Assembly (NCBI GenBank): GCA_950022655.1 | Contig: OX465581.1 | Location: 110,095,125-110,159,124, forward strand | Source: Alentia gelatinosa | Lineage: Eukaryota > Annelida > Polychaeta > Phyllodocida > Polynoidae | Reading direction: 5' to 3' | DNA length: 64,000 nucleotides | Part shown: positions 22,873 through 36,736 of the stretch, one piece after another | Layout: each line of letters starts with the position of its first letter | Numbering within the stretch: the first letter of the stretch is position 1 | Notes under the pieces: generated by a model | Databases searched by the model: none | What the model saw: only the letters and a program-made list of their open reading frames with translations | Told to the model about the DNA's origin: nothing | Translations under genes and position numbers: made by a program

Positions 22873-23651
22873 GAACTAACCACAAATTAGCTGCTTTAGA
22901 TGCTGACCTATGACTGAAAATTGAGCTCCCAAAGCACATAGACTGATCTGCAGATCTTGATTGTAAATATGCTATCAACCTATATTGTTAATAGGTTATG
23001 ATGTTATGGGGACTTTGGGAAGTATTGTGAAATAAAATCAAAATGTGACATTTTGATATAACAAAAAAAGTAAATAAATCTTAGAAGACCGAATATCCAT
23101 TTTCAAACACAGGTCTTGATTCTAAATATTATAGAAATAAAATGTGACATTAGGTATATGCTATAATGTGACGGGTAAATTTCCCATAATCCCCAATAGT
23201 GTCTTTATCTTTTACGATCAACCTGGCATTACGGACGCTATTAAGAAAGAGCTTGTTATGTGAATCTAGCTAGCTGTATACATGATTCTCACACTCTCTC
23301 TGTACTCAGCCAGACAATACCTGTCAAGATTATCTATACACCTCACTTGATGCTATGCACCCTATCAACACCCCCTCCAGGTGCAGACAGGTACACGCCC
23401 TTCCTTTGTCGCCTTTGTTATCGGTAAACCATACAGGTGTAAGGTAATACCATTTGCTGTTACTTAGGCGCCATCGCTTCTGCTAATGTGAGAAAACGCT
23501 GGCTATAAAGCCCATGATACATTGATAAACTTTGTTGGACCCGACGAGATGCGACGAGACCAGACTAATCTACAGATGCTTTGGCAACAGATTCGGAATT
23601 ACTTACTAGTATTCTGGAGAAGACAAGACAGGACAGGCTGTCAAGGACTTA
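22347..23651. other. Intergenic DNA with a TA tract
   Basis: No gene is recognised apart from the TA microsatellite listed separately. Confidence 0.4.
22801..22869. repeat. Microsatellite (AT)n, about 69 bp
   Basis: A pure alternating AT run, self-complementary and able to extrude a cruciform. Confidence 0.97.
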
Positions 23652-24079
23652 AAGGTATAGCCTACAATTCACACAGGCGCCACCTGGGGATTTTTAAATA
23701 TTTTCAATTATCAGTCAAAATTGGTTCTTTTTGATTCATTCAAGTTCTAAATGAGCAAATTTAATGTTTTGTACAGAAAAATAAGGACGGTGACCTACAT
23801 TTCTTTAAACTTTAATATATAGTACTATACATCTACTATATTCTGTGAAAGTTTGGGGGAAATGACATGGGTTTTACTGTGTGAAAAGTAACTTCTTAGT
23901 ATTTCTATATAGTATATCATAAAATTATCATGATATTGATCTTTAAATCACTAGCAAGGTGACCCCCGATTTTTAGAATATCTATATGTTCTACAAAACT
24001 TATAAATCGTTATATTTGAATTCAGGAAAATGACATGGGTTTTAATTTTCCAGTCAAATTGTCCGTTCTGCCTTCAAGC
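23652..24079 (+). repeat. Interspersed repeat R6, copy 1
   Basis: Starts AAAGGTATAGCCTACAATTC and ends around GGAAAATGACATGGGTTTTA ... GTCCGTTCTGCCTT. The same start, order and end recur at 58018-58463. The two ends are weakly inverted (AAAGGC..ACAATT / AATTGTCC..GCCTT), so it may be a TIR element. Confidence 0.7.
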
Positions 24080-24206
24080 TCCATATCCATGGGGAATGAG
24101 GAAGCCTTGGCCAGACATGGTGCGATTGGACTAGCATTGTTACGTCGGGTCTCGACGATTCTTATCGTATATTACTGTATAAGACGAAGGGACGTCTTGT
24201 ACAGTC

Positions 24207-24483
24207 CAGGGACCTGTTTCAGTAGTCTCGTGACACTAGGCCTAGACAGACATCAACAGTGGCACCAACAGTGCAAGCAACAGCGGAAAAAGACTAGCAA
24301 ATATCAGAGCATCAGACAATTATAGGTTATATGTATCCCCTACCCATGTTAAAGTGTCATTGCTTAATTCCTATGAGAAGTGAGTGAAACTCGGCGTGTC
24401 ATCGATTGCAATCTTGTGATCTGTCCGTATGGTGTCACAGACGCCATCTAGACATGTCACGAAACTACTGAAACAGGTCCCTG
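24207..24483. mobile_element. CAGGGACCTG TIR element, copy c
   Basis: The left end CAGGGACCTGTTTCAGTAGT and right end ACTACTGAAACAGGTCCCTG form perfect 20-bp inverted repeats. The 8-mers flanking them do not match. No coding is seen; the length of about 277 bp marks it as non-autonomous. Confidence 0.85.
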
Positions 24484-25479
24484 GTATAAGAAGATTACTC
24501 AGTCTCTGTCTCTTTGTATTGTATTTCTGGAGGGATGTGGTGTATTTATATATATCATTCTTTCAGTCATTTGTCTGGACTGGTCTCTTCAAAACAAGTC
24601 GGTTGTTTGCAAAAATGTTTGAAATATTCCTCGAACACCTGCAGACGTTCACACACTTTAGCGCGGTTACGTCCAGTCTGCTTAAAGGATGGCTGTGTGG
24701 CATCGGCTTTACATTATTGATTCACGTTCACAGGGAATCCTGACAAATGTTTTGCATCAACAGAATAAGGCAGATCTTTATGAAAGGGTCTTTGATCTTT
24801 CTAGTATGTGTCACGTATCATACCCGACATACCGACACCTCATGCAAAATGCGTTGCGATGATGATGAAATAGAGGGGCGTGTACGTTATGTATGTCTGA
24901 ATTGAAGCTTTTACATGGAGTGACTGCGCAAAACACGATATCCCGATACAATATTCTATAACCAAATCGCAGCATACACCTACCAAGGATGATATACCCA
25001 CAACATTATAGATTCTCAGCTTTGGAAACGCTAATCTGGTATGATGGATTCAAGGCTCTAGCGGAAATCCCATACATCCATCGCCTCTCCTCCCAGTCCT
25101 CCATAATGTCTCTGCCTGTCTTAAGACTTAAACGACTGTGATTAGGACTAAACAGGGGCGATATTGACATCGATTTTGATGCAGTTGCGTTGTTTAAACG
25201 GGGTCACTTAAATCTTTATTGTTCAGACTTTCTGGTCTTGGTGGAAGACAAACATGTATCTTTGTGGACCACCAATCAGATTGAGTTTTGAAATCACATG
25301 ATTAGGATTTGTCCTCCACGAGGATTATCTTTGGTGAACGACCAAATATGATTTTAATGGAGGAAAGATTCTCGTTGAGTAACATTTTACAAATGAGCCT
25401 TTTTTGTACCTCTATCATAGATTTATGTATAGGAAAATATGAAAAATATCAGTCAGCTACACTTTAGGCGGCCATCTTT
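24484..25479. other. Intergenic DNA
   Basis: No gene is recognised. Confidence 0.4.
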
Positions 25480-25873
25480 AAGCCACTCAAAAAAACAACT
25501 TGTTTCTCATCACCAAGCCATGACAAATCTAACGAGGGCGCTTTTTTTTCACTATATTAAAGATGGCTTCTGAAGTGCCATAAAATGGGTTTCAGACATA
25601 CAGTAAAACCCAGCATAAGCGGACACCCTCCGATCCGGGCCAAAGTGGCTGCTTACGCGGGGTGTCTGCTTACAAAGGGTTTCCAGATCTTTATTGGCTA
25701 TACATTTAATGCATCCTTGACATCAGGAGCTTTAATTTAATACTAAATACACATACCTTTCATAATTTCTATCAAGGTTCACCTATTATAAAAAAAATCA
25801 AAAAATCTTCTAACATCGTTTTTTCTGATGCGCGCGGTGATGAGAAACAAGTTTGTGTTTTTGAGTGGCCTTA
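25480..25873. mobile_element. TIR element (AAGCCACTCAAAAA), host of a nested MITE
   Basis: AAGCCACTCAAAAAAACAAC then TTGTTTCTCATCACC at 25480-25514 is inverted at 25836-25873 (GGTGATGAGAAACAA...TTTTTGAGTGGCCTTA), giving TIRs of about 36 bp. The TAAAACCC-type MITE at 25601-25690 lies inside, consistent with a later insertion. Confidence 0.7.
25601..25690. mobile_element. AGTAAAACCC..GCTTAAGCGG MITE, copy 1 (short)
   Basis: ACAGTAAAACCCAGCATAAG then GCGGACACC, with CTTACGCGGGGTGTCTGC and CTTACAAAGGGTTT as the inverted side. It is related to 39450-39600 and 55951-56097. Confidence 0.6.
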
Positions 25874-27299
<1,426 letters not shown>

Positions 27300-27441
27300 T
27301 ATAGGCATATAGGCATGTAAGCAGACAGAAAGGTGAGGTGGCACGGGCAGGCAGATAGGTAGTTAGGTTAACAGACAGGATGTCAGGTTGGTAGGCACCC
27401 TACATGCAGTTAGGTAGGTATAGGTAGGTTGGTAGGTAGGT

Positions 27442-27475
<34 letters not shown>

Positions 27476-27525
27476 ATAGGCAGGGAGGCTTACGGGCAGG
27501 TCGGTAGGTATAGGTGGCAGGCTGA
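27300..27525. repeat. Degenerate (GGTA/GGCA)n microsatellite
   Basis: GTAG/GCAG tetranucleotides throughout, purest at 27408-27480 (TAGG units followed by about nine GGCA units). Confidence 0.9.
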
Positions 27526-30500
27526 AGGCTTGTGAAAAGCCATGCACTCAGTCAAGTACTGGGTCCATGGAGAGTACTAAGAAAGATAAGAAAGAAATTG
27601 ATGAGTGTTTGGTCTGTGTCCTCGTTCGACATAAGTTTGGAGTGCAGAGTAATATGAACGAGGCACTCCAAAGGAGATGGTGAACAGGGACTCAGACCAA
27701 GCACGAATGATTCTGATTTTATCTTAGCCTGAAAATATGTATCTGTTTATCACCCGTTGAGTATGGGTTACCGTACTCTCAAGCCCGTTGAGAACGAGTT
27801 CGTGATGTTAAGCCAATGGACGTTTGTACCAGGATAAGATACTTGATACTTCATCTATCTATTTCCTGTTTTATACAGATTACAGACAACTCAGTTGGAG
27901 TGCGAGGCGAGTAGGCACACTGTGGTAATTGAACACTGTGAGTACACAATTGACTCATCTATAATGTATATAGAGAGTCGGTGCGTACCTGATTCACTGC
28001 ATTTTATAGAACAGACCAGGGATAGCGGAATAGAACAGACCAGGGGGCTGTTTAATAATATAGGATCGCACATGGTTATTATATCTAAATTTGTTCGCTA
28101 ATACAGTATCAGCCGTCCATAAGGTCGTCCATAAGTGTTGAATAAAGTTGCCCCACATCGTTCCTGGGTCTCTGTAGCATACAGAAAAGGGTCTATATGT
28201 AGGATCCTAGATCATTAAACGGGCCACATGGATATTGTAAAGAATGCTATAACAGTAATCTACCAGATGGCGCCACCTAAATGCTGGCACTGAATTCCCT
28301 TCTGCCCAGATACATGTAAATCACTGTACACTAATACTGGCAGCACATGAAACACGGCGTGACCCACCAAATATCCACGGAGACAGGAATCGCTGTCATT
28401 TACGCTCACTTTGCTACAAATCACTGGACGGCGGGGAAGGGATGTTGGTTTCCGCTTGATAATCCCCCGAGAATTGTCCTCTTTCGCCGAGGAAATTACC
28501 TTTCTGCACAGAAAAACGCCACCAATTAATTGTTGACCTAAATGTAGTTCCTGTTTAGGCCACATCTGGGAGAGTCAGCATCAGTCCACAGTGAAATGCA
28601 GTATGTAATATAACACCATTAACCCTCTAAGGTCGGAAGATGTGTCAAGGTATCAACTGGCTGGGGGCGGATGATGCCTTAAGGCATTAACCGGCCGGGG
28701 CCCATGATGCCTCAAGGCATCATTTGATGGATAGATATGACATTGTTTTTCGAAAGGAAATATTCTAACAATAAACTTGAAACTTTCACAGAATGTAGGT
28801 GAAACATATTTTCGAATTCTAGTTAATAGAAATAAAAAGATTAAGGATAATATATTACATTAAGTGATAAACTTTCGGATTCTGAGTTCAGAGGACAATA
28901 TCCTGGTCCCCTAGAAGTGTACATAGCCACGAGTATCAGTCCCCATGCTCGTAGTTATGCAATAGCAGACCGCCCTTAAAGGGTCAAGGAAACAGCCCAA
29001 GGGAAATTGACCCATAAAACTAATCTTTATGATTTGTAAATCAAATCTCATTGAGAGGCAAAGGATTGAATATCAAGAGCAGCGGCCTGGATACGCCTAT
29101 CTATGGGTGGTGTTTAAAAAGAATTTGGCTGATGTTAGATAAACAACATGTTTAGGGAAGCATTCGGGGAAGCAAATTCTTGCCAGATATATCTTATATT
29201 AGGTAGATGTTTTTGTGAGTTGGTAGAGATCATTATTTCTAGAGATATCATTTGTAAATAAATCACTTTTAGATAAAGGCCTTAGACTTATCATTACTTA
29301 TCCGAGTCGCGGGTGGTTCCCTTATAAGGTATTTCCCTCGAGACTGGCTTGCTGGGTATCGCCAGAGTGCGGTGGTTTTCTTCGGTATGATGTACACTGC
29401 AGGGTGTCTGTGGGCCCGAGTGCATCGCCTGGTGCTATCATCTAACTCTCAAGGAAGGGCACCTGCGACAGGGTAGATTGGTTCCCCGTCTAAATAGATA
29501 TTAGGATAGATTACGGTTATTTCGAGCGTCATTAAACATTGTAAATCAAACCTCTCTTGGATTTGGGTATTTCCATTTTTTTAGGCATGAGCCAAGTTTG
29601 TTTTTTTTCTATAATTTATCCTAAAAAGATTTTGGATTTGGGAATTGGAAGTTTTGCGCAGCGCAATCCCACAATGCACTAGAAAGGTCATGGCCGTTAC
29701 CTGGCCTAATATGTGATTATATAGGCCCAGCCTCCAGGATAGGGGCAGGGCATCATTTATAAAGACGGATGCTTATTTGAGCGTACTTGGACGCACTATG
29801 TACATCGCTTAGAGGTCAGAGTGCTCACATATAGACCTCTAGCGTACTGCATGAAAACTATCCATTCATTATCTGCGTACTATTCACTGTGTTATTGGCA
29901 AAGGGGCAGAGTGCCAATGTCGCAGGATCTAAGAGGTGTGTCCAGCTGACCATAACCAATGACTCAAGAACATTGACCCATTGGTGCTTGACATATTTGG
30001 ATCCTAGCATAGGCAGAAATTGGCAAGTTGAATATGTGCAAGTGGGCTACAGAAAACTATCATAGACTGAATGTAACCCAAACATTTTAATTGTTATTTA
30101 TTTATAATTGCACGCTCATTCATCAATGATGATCATACTATTTTCTCCTACTTTCGGTGTATACCGCTCGGGGTTGGCGCATGGTCCTCTGAACGCATGA
30201 TTCGATTGCATTTAATCACGTGCAAATAATCAATTATGATATTATACCTGCATTCTGTGAGAATTTCATGTTTTTGATAAATTAGTTTCTCATTAGATAT
30301 TCTTTTCGTAAATCTAAAAAAAATTATGCATTGAGGCATAATTTGACATTGGCACTAGCCTTGTAGCCTGGCCTATGTACTCACATATTAGGCCAGGTTG
30401 GTACTGCGATTCTTTTTTTTTTATTAAAGCAATCTTTTATTGATCTTTCCACATATCCATACATCATACAATTTGCAGCTCTGTAAAGTAACTTTCCGTG

Positions 30501-31000
30501 TATTTTTCACACCATATCTTCACCATTTTAACCTTGTGGTCTCTTCTCATTGGTCCTTTTTTCAAGTTTTGGAACAAACCTTTAAATCTATCTTATCTAA
30601 TAAGCCCAACTTTTTCAATCCCTAGCCTTTAAATAAGTTGCCATCCTTTTGTCTCTTTTTATCTAATATTTCTTGGTATGATATTCTCTCATTCGTAAGC
30701 AAGTAAATGTCCGTACAGTACGATTTAGTCAGATGTACTGTGGGATATCGATATGAGTTGTATCGTTCCTTTTTTTCTTTTTTTTCTTTTTTTTTATCTA
30801 GGAAAAGCATCTCTCGGATGTAACCGAGTTTTTCAGATACAGTGCCGGACTCGGATATAGACATAGCAGCAAACTCTTGATTACGATACATCGAGATCAA
30901 AAAGCTTTTAAGGCTATAAAGTGCCATAAAGAAAGGTGATTATGATAATGGTGATGATATGGGATATTAGTCAAGTAGTAAATGCTCTCAAGGAAACTCG
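27526..31000. other. Long intergenic stretch without recognised genes
   Basis: I see no exon with convincing homology or paired splice sites in about 3.5 kb. 28704-28723 is a short near-perfect palindrome, ATGATGCCTCAAGGCATCAT, with a related word (GATGCCTTAAGGCAT) 30 bp before it. Open frames at 28260-28565 and 30622-30927 have no recognisable features. Confidence 0.4.
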
Positions 31001-31665
31001 TAATAGTCAACCCTGCTTTGAATGAATCGATGGTTGCTCTTTGCTGTAGACTGGATAGCAAACTGTTCCATAATTGTACCCTTCTGTAATAGGGTGATTT
31101 CAGACCATTGCAGTGCGAGACAGTTTCGCTATCAGCAGTATTTTGTTATCAGCGCTAGTTCTTCTAACGATGGGATCTATCAATTCCGAGTCGGTGCGGT
31201 TTCTATACATAATAGTTAGAAGCTGTCTTTTGCGACGGTCAGCTAATATTTTGACCCCACAAACGTTAGCCTCAGTACCCTTTGGTGCAATTTTTCCAGT
31301 ACCAATTGATCTTTCCTTAACATGCTTTCGAACAAAAACCAACAGAACTCGAACAGAGATAGATATATTTGACGTATAGAAAAGCTTAGCTGCCACAAAG
31401 GTCAAATTCCTACGCAATTTAGCAAATTTGAACAATTATCCACTAACATTCTTAATCATGGACTTAACGTGCGTTGACCAAGTAAGGCAACTATCAGCAT
31501 GGACACTGAGGTATTTTTTAGTGTAAGCAACGTGATAACTCTTGATCATTCAGGTTAATCTTAAGATCAGGACAATATTTAAGACTATGATGGGTGCCAA
31601 ACCATATTACTTAATTTTTTAATTGTTTACAGTGAGTCCATTCTTTCGACACCAGGTGCCCTAAT
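31000..31665 (-). pseudogene. Decayed LINE fragment (post-RT C-terminal region)
   Basis: Read on the minus strand, with several stops, there is a segment like the post-RT linker of LINE proteins (YLSVHADSCLTWSTHVKSMI near 31530-31450), then the region before the C-terminus (DRRKRQLLTIMYRN, RTSADNKILLIAKLSRTAM). This order fits the last part of a non-LTR retrotransposon ORF2. The longest intact piece is 31100-31435. Stops in the reading make it non-functional. Confidence 0.5.
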
Positions 31666-32421
31666 TCAAATGATGTTGACACCCTTTGGTGGTATGCAAT
31701 CAATCGTCACGGACAATTCGGTTTGGTTATTTGGGTTTTGTTTTTTTTTATTCACGTAAACATTAAACAAAGACACAGTCTGTCGTCCGAGGACGTTCTT
31801 CCCAGAGGGGTTAACATAGAAAGAGAGAATACATCATCAGGCATACTCCACTTATACACAGTAGAAAGAATAACCATAGAACTTTATACCAACGTTATTG
31901 TACAACCGTCATAGTTATCTAATGACAACTATTTTACTCAGCGAGATCAACGTTTTCTTGTTGTTGGAGTTGCAATAATTCACTTTTTACCCGAATCTTA
32001 AAATTGTTATTCGAAACCGTTTTTTGTTTTGACAAATTTAATTTGGTTTATCTAGTATTGCTATTCGTTTTAACCTAATGTTGATAAGTTATTGGCGGGA
32101 GGGGATCTTGTGAGAGGATAAACTTGATTTGCAAAGTTCAAGGGCGCTTCCAATAACACACTACCTGTCCTATTATCTATTTGGACAGGGAACCAGGGGT
32201 CTACCTGGGTACCAGCATAAAGTCAGACATTTCTAATGTGTTTGAAAATCTAATTGCCCTCTCTCAATGTCAATAGATTAGAAAATTACAGCTTTTCACC
32301 ATGAGTAAAAATGAATCATAAGCGAAAAGTACATCATAGCAGCTTCGAGATCATCACTACACGAGCATCTTACACTCGTGGCACTTCACTCTTGCATAGG
32401 TCCAGTTAAGAATGTCTCTAT
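31666..32421. other. Intergenic DNA
   Basis: No gene is recognised. Confidence 0.4.
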
Positions 32422-32612
32422 AGGCCCGTTTCCATTGGCCGACAAATATGGTATGGATTTTCTGTGTTCTCCTAATAGTCTATTTCCATTTTGTGTCGCA
32501 GTGCTAAGGTCCGTTGGTTCTTGACTGTATATCGGTGATTGGCAATGGAAATAGGCTATTAGGAGTACACAGAAAATCAACACCGTGTTTGTCGGCTAAT
32601 GGAAAAGGGCCT
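32422..32612. mobile_element. AGGCCCGTTTCCATTGGCC MITE, copy c
   Basis: AGGCCCGTTTCCATTGGCCG then ACAAA at the left, and TTTGTCGGCTAATGGAAAAG then GGCCT at the right. A second inner inverted pair is GATTTTCTGTGTTCTCCTAA / TTAGGAGTACACAGAAAATC, making most of this 191-bp element foldable. Confidence 0.85.
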
Positions 32613-33710
32613 TTAGTGGGGGCCAAATCTCAAGCAGATCTGACCCAAAAGCAGCGTTTTATAAATGCTGTGTAAATATAAGCCCGATACTGATAACCTG
32701 GTAAATGTATATAGTTAGAAGGATAACCATCTATTCTGGGTTATCTTTTTACCTCTAGCAAAGGCTTAAGCCCCATATTGGCGAAGGAGAAGCGAAAAGC
32801 AATCCCGCACCTGTGTGATTCCGAACAACCTTATTATAAACATTTGGAGATCGATTCACCTTAGTGTGAATAAATCTTCTAGATGCATTGACTCTAATTT
32901 TAACCTTCGTCACATAAGAATTAATGGGAAGACGGCTTTGCATGGCAAGCTTTGTAGGTTTTACAGACCCATTCATGTCAACCCTCATCCATCGTCCTAC
33001 ACATAAAGCCCTTTAGTACCATATTCCTCCAGCCTGATCTAAAGAACCATACATCACCTCAATCACCCTATGCTGATGGTCTTTACTACGCATGCGCAGT
33101 GCGGTAGGCGCCCTCCTTGCTTCCATCTTTGAACCCTATTATCGCCCATTTAGTAGGCGGAACAGCGCCACTGAACGACGGGGGTGTAAGCGAGAGTTGG
33201 CGGTGCAAATTGAATTAGCGGCAGACGGTAGAGAGTTGGCATAATGATCGGTCGACGAGTTCTGCTTGCGCAGTAGCCGGTCTTTGTATAGAGAGACCAC
33301 AATGCCTTTTATAAGCTGACTGATTTACAACTACCGACACGAGCAATATTAAAGCGTTCATGGGGATAGAGGTTGGTATGCAAGAGGCCGTATTGACCTC
33401 TTGAGAATTAGGTAGTGTAAACCCTGCTGATAAGAAAACCCGAGATTGAGGCATTAGCTGGTGGCTTTAGTGGGCCTCTCGAACGTGGAGAAAGGAAATC
33501 TCCTCGCAAATAGTAAGTGGGCTGTCTGCATGAAATAGTTATGATGGAGAAAATATATTGTACCTATTATAAAAGGCCCTTTAAACAGAAATACGGGCGT
33601 AGTAACTGAGGGAGGTAAAGTGATTTATCACAGGCAAGATGGCTAAACTGAATCCATACTAATAAAGAAAGGTCGTAAATACATTTTAATGTGTCGTTTT
33701 CACTATACAT
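32613..33710. other. Intergenic DNA
   Basis: No gene is recognised; the short frames in 32755-33454 lack recognisable domains. Confidence 0.4.
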
Positions 33711-34056
33711 AGACAATATTGACTGGTTTCAGACACAAACAGGCGTATGCTCATGGGAGTTGACGCGTAGTGATATCCGAGCGCATGCGAGGATATTGCG
33801 CAGGGTCAGCTCTGAGGAGCAAACAGCCACTTTTATCTGAAACCAGTCGACATTGTATCTGTTATCCACCTTTTTCTGGGAAGTGGCGCATTATTTCATT
33901 TAGGTACGCACTATCTTTCTACTGTGGCACTATTTTTCCGTATGCGTGCTTTATGGGAACCCGGAGCATACAACATATCTGTATGCTCCGGATATGGTGA
34001 TAAACGCTCCGTATGTGTTTTCTAAGGACACCTTGTATTGGGTGGGTGATAAATGT
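33711..34056 (+). mobile_element. Hairpin-ended element, family H3 (GTATGCTC)
   Basis: 33711-33856 is an imperfect hairpin (ACAATATTGACTGGTTTCAG with CTGAAACCAGTCGACATTGT at the base). ATCTGTTATCCACC (33857) and GGTGGGTGATAAATGT (34041) are the inner inverted repeat. The body has CACTATTTTTCCGTATGCGT, CCGGAGCATAC, GTATGCTCCGG and CGCTCCGTATGTG. The hairpin arm has GGCGTATGCTCATGG and GAGCGCATGCG. The exact 8-mer GTATGCTC is in both. Confidence 0.75.
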
Positions 34057-34679
34057 ATTCCCGAGATCCACGTCTGGTTTTATATCATTGTCAACTGAAT
34101 TAATACAACTTATATTGTCTTTTCATGGGACTTTGGGTCTTACCGATTTTTCAGGGTCCCGGAAAGGCTGCTTTCCGCATCCCTGCAGATTTAGTTCCAT
34201 GGTATCATTGGCTTCAATAGAAGGGTTCGCACTTGGCGCCTGCCTTAGAGGCTTTAAATTAGTTAGTATCAATGCATGGAAATGGGGAAGACGATTGGTT
34301 GCATACCCTGTACATTGGTATGTTAATCAGTATTGAGGAATTTCTCAAACCCAATTGCTTATAAATGAATGCATTCAAGATCAAATTCAATTATGGCTAC
34401 TCGATTACAGATTCTTAAAGTAGACACCTATATTTTTTTTATTTTTTTTTTTTTTTGTATTCAGTTTCATAGCATACATTCACCAATGTATAAGGCGTTT
34501 TTACATGTAGCTTTTGATCAACAATATATACAAGTGCTGAGACTCCACAGGACGTCATGCATCAGAACTAATAAAGGACAGTACAGGACATTAAGGACAG
34601 ACAGGACAATACATACGATATGTGCAGGTATAGTTAATCAAAACTGAAAAAATTACTGTGGTATTTTAATTTAACCGAT
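34057..34679. other. Intergenic DNA with T-rich tract
   Basis: No gene is seen; a T-rich run lies at 34433-34457. Confidence 0.4.
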
Positions 34680-34729
34680 TTGACTCGACTCGACTCGACT
34701 GACTGGGTATTCCATTCCAGTACATAATA

Positions 34730-35240
34730 CTAAATTTGCAGATTTTCTAGTAAATATTCTTTTACCTTTAGCTTGAAATATGAACTATCCAAAGTTTTCT
34801 GGGTGCTCTCAGGGAGTTTGTCCCAAATACCTATACCTACATATAGAGGTGACTGTTTATATTTTTCAGTTCTTGGATATGCTTTGTTGATGACAATTTT
34901 GTCCGATGTTCGTGTCTCTCTTATACTCTGTTTATGATGCTCTGGGTCATATGACCACGAATAAATGTGCATCATTAGATGTAACAGTCTTCTATACCTA
35001 AGTGGTCTTATTTTGCACTCGCTATATAGTTCTATGACTGGTTTTTCTCTAGCCCTCGTTACACCAAGGACAGTACCGCATACATTGGTTGAATGCTTTA
35101 TCAAGTGACAATTGACACTCTTTTGAACAACTAGTATAAATGAAATCTACATAATCGAAGATAGGAAGTATAGTTTGTTTTAAGATCATTAACATCGTTT
35201 CTTTAGGCAGTAGATACTTTAGGAGTCGTAGCTTTTGCAT
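34730..35240 (-). pseudogene. LINE ORF2 C-terminal region in two frames
   Basis: Two overlapping minus-strand frames (35049-35240 and 34730-35104) continue the LINE after the RT. The first reads KETMLMILKQTILPIFDYVD, the usual post-RT helix region; the second ends with IGIWDKLPESTQKTLDSSYF, the conserved W-(N/D)-x-LP C-terminal block. The switch between frames near 35060-35100 is a frameshift. Confidence 0.75.
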
Positions 35241-35302
35241 TTTAAAACGAGACTCACTTATTATTTTCTGTACTTGGAATTTAAAGGTTAAGTTACTATC
35301 TA

Positions 35303-36736
35303 TTACATATTTTTTTTTATGTTGATCAACAATTTATGTTCCTTGAACCATTCACTTACGTTATTTAAGTCATCGTTCATAGTCTTTTTTGTATTAATTT
35401 CATTTTTATCTCCTGATATCAAAACCATGTCATCCACATACATCAAAACCTGACAATTTGAAACCATTTTAAATATGTCGTTTATAAATATTATAAATAA
35501 GGTAGGCCCTATTACGGAGCCTTGTGGTACTCCACATGTGACTTCCTGCACTTCCGATGATACGCTTCCTAGTTTAACTGATTGTTTCCTATTTTTTAAA
35601 TATGATTTGATTAGATTCAGAAATTTATCATTTAGTCCAAGATTCTCTAGTTTTTTAAATAGTATTTTGTGACAGACACTGTCAAATGCCTTTTTTAGGT
35701 CGACGAATGTACAGAGGCATTTCTTACCGGCATTCAATCCTAGATTCAGGATATTTATCAGACTAAAGATGGCCTGGCCCGTTGATCTGCCGGGTACAAA
35801 ACCATATTGATATTGACTTATCATCTTGTTTTGTATCAGATGTGACATCAGTTGTGTTTGGATTATCTTTTCAACGATTTTAGACATCATGGGTATAACC
35901 GTAATCGGTCTCCAATTTGCATTTTGAGTTAAATCACCCTGTTCTGGCAGAGGAGTTATTATTCCCAATTTCAGGGAACACAGAAATTTCCCTAGTGTAA
36001 TTATCGCGTTTACAAGTGTAGTAGCATTGATGGGGTTCCCCAGTAGTAGTCGTTTCAAGTGTAGTGAGTTTAGATGTGTTATCCCGGTGGATTTGTCTGG
36101 TTCCAGGTTTTTTATTACTTTTACAATGTCTTCGTTCGTTACTGTGTCTAATTCTACTGAGTTTTCTTCTTGATCTTTGTTTACTGTTGTTTCCATTGTT
36201 ACATCACCTAGTTCGGCAAGTATGTTGGGACCTATGTTTATAAAGAAATAATTCATATCATTCGCTATGTCAATTTGCGATTCGTTCCGATTTTTTTCTA
36301 GGTTCTTATAGAGGTCTGTATTGTCATTTTTGGGGTTCCACATATTATTTATGGTGCGCCATGTTTTCTTTGGGTTACCTTTACTTTCAGATAACTGAGT
36401 ATGCATTATTTTTGCCCTGTGATTTCGTATTTCTACGTTTATTTGTTTAAGTAGGTGTCTTACTTCTCGTAATAGGACATAATCCACTGAGCTGCTAGAT
36501 GATAACTGCTTCATTACATTTGCTCGGCGTGTAATTATGTCATTTATACTTTTAGGTAACTCTAATCCTCCTTTCGTTATTCGGGTGTAGTCTCTTACAG
36601 GACATTTTTTGTCTATCAATTCTCTTATATGATTCTCGAAGTGCAGATTTACTCCCAGAACCCGATATATACCAAAGATCCCAAACCTATTCTTCTTTTC
36701 AAAAGTGCGATCTTTATCCGCATTAAAAGATAATGT
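35303..36736 (-). pseudogene. LINE ORF2 fragment with reverse transcriptase domain
   Basis: The frame is open for 478 codons but has no ATG at its start (it is bounded upstream by a stop at 36737-36739; a TTG is at 36619). It contains the RT hallmarks NWRPITVIPMMSKIVEKI, GFVPGRSTGQAI, FVDLKKAFDSVCH, TCGVPQGSVIGPTLF and the catalytic box LMYVDDMVLISG. The catalytic aspartates (FVDLKKAFD and YVDD) are intact, but it ends by frameshift after INIKKNM, before the C-terminal region. RNA-dependent DNA synthesis at a nicked target is the family role. This copy is probably inactive. Confidence 0.85.

Larger units (their letters stand above)
34680..36736 (-). mobile_element. Non-LTR (LINE) retrotransposon, 5'-truncated, frameshifted
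   Basis: A minus-strand LINE. From 5' to 3' it has a linker before RT, the reverse transcriptase (35303-36736 open frame), a post-RT segment (35049-35240 frame) and a C-terminal segment (34730-35104 frame). At least two frameshifts separate these; one falls in an A-rich run near 35310. The apurinic endonuclease domain that normally precedes the RT is absent, so the copy is 5'-truncated or decayed upstream. The 3' terminus is a short tandem of GAGTC-type pentamers (34681-34704) instead of poly-A, as in CR1/L2-like elements. Subclass not assigned. Confidence 0.85.

Noticed and set aside
29280..29500. GC-richer patch that could be an exon
   Set aside because: No frame with recognisable homology and no matching splice partner was found.
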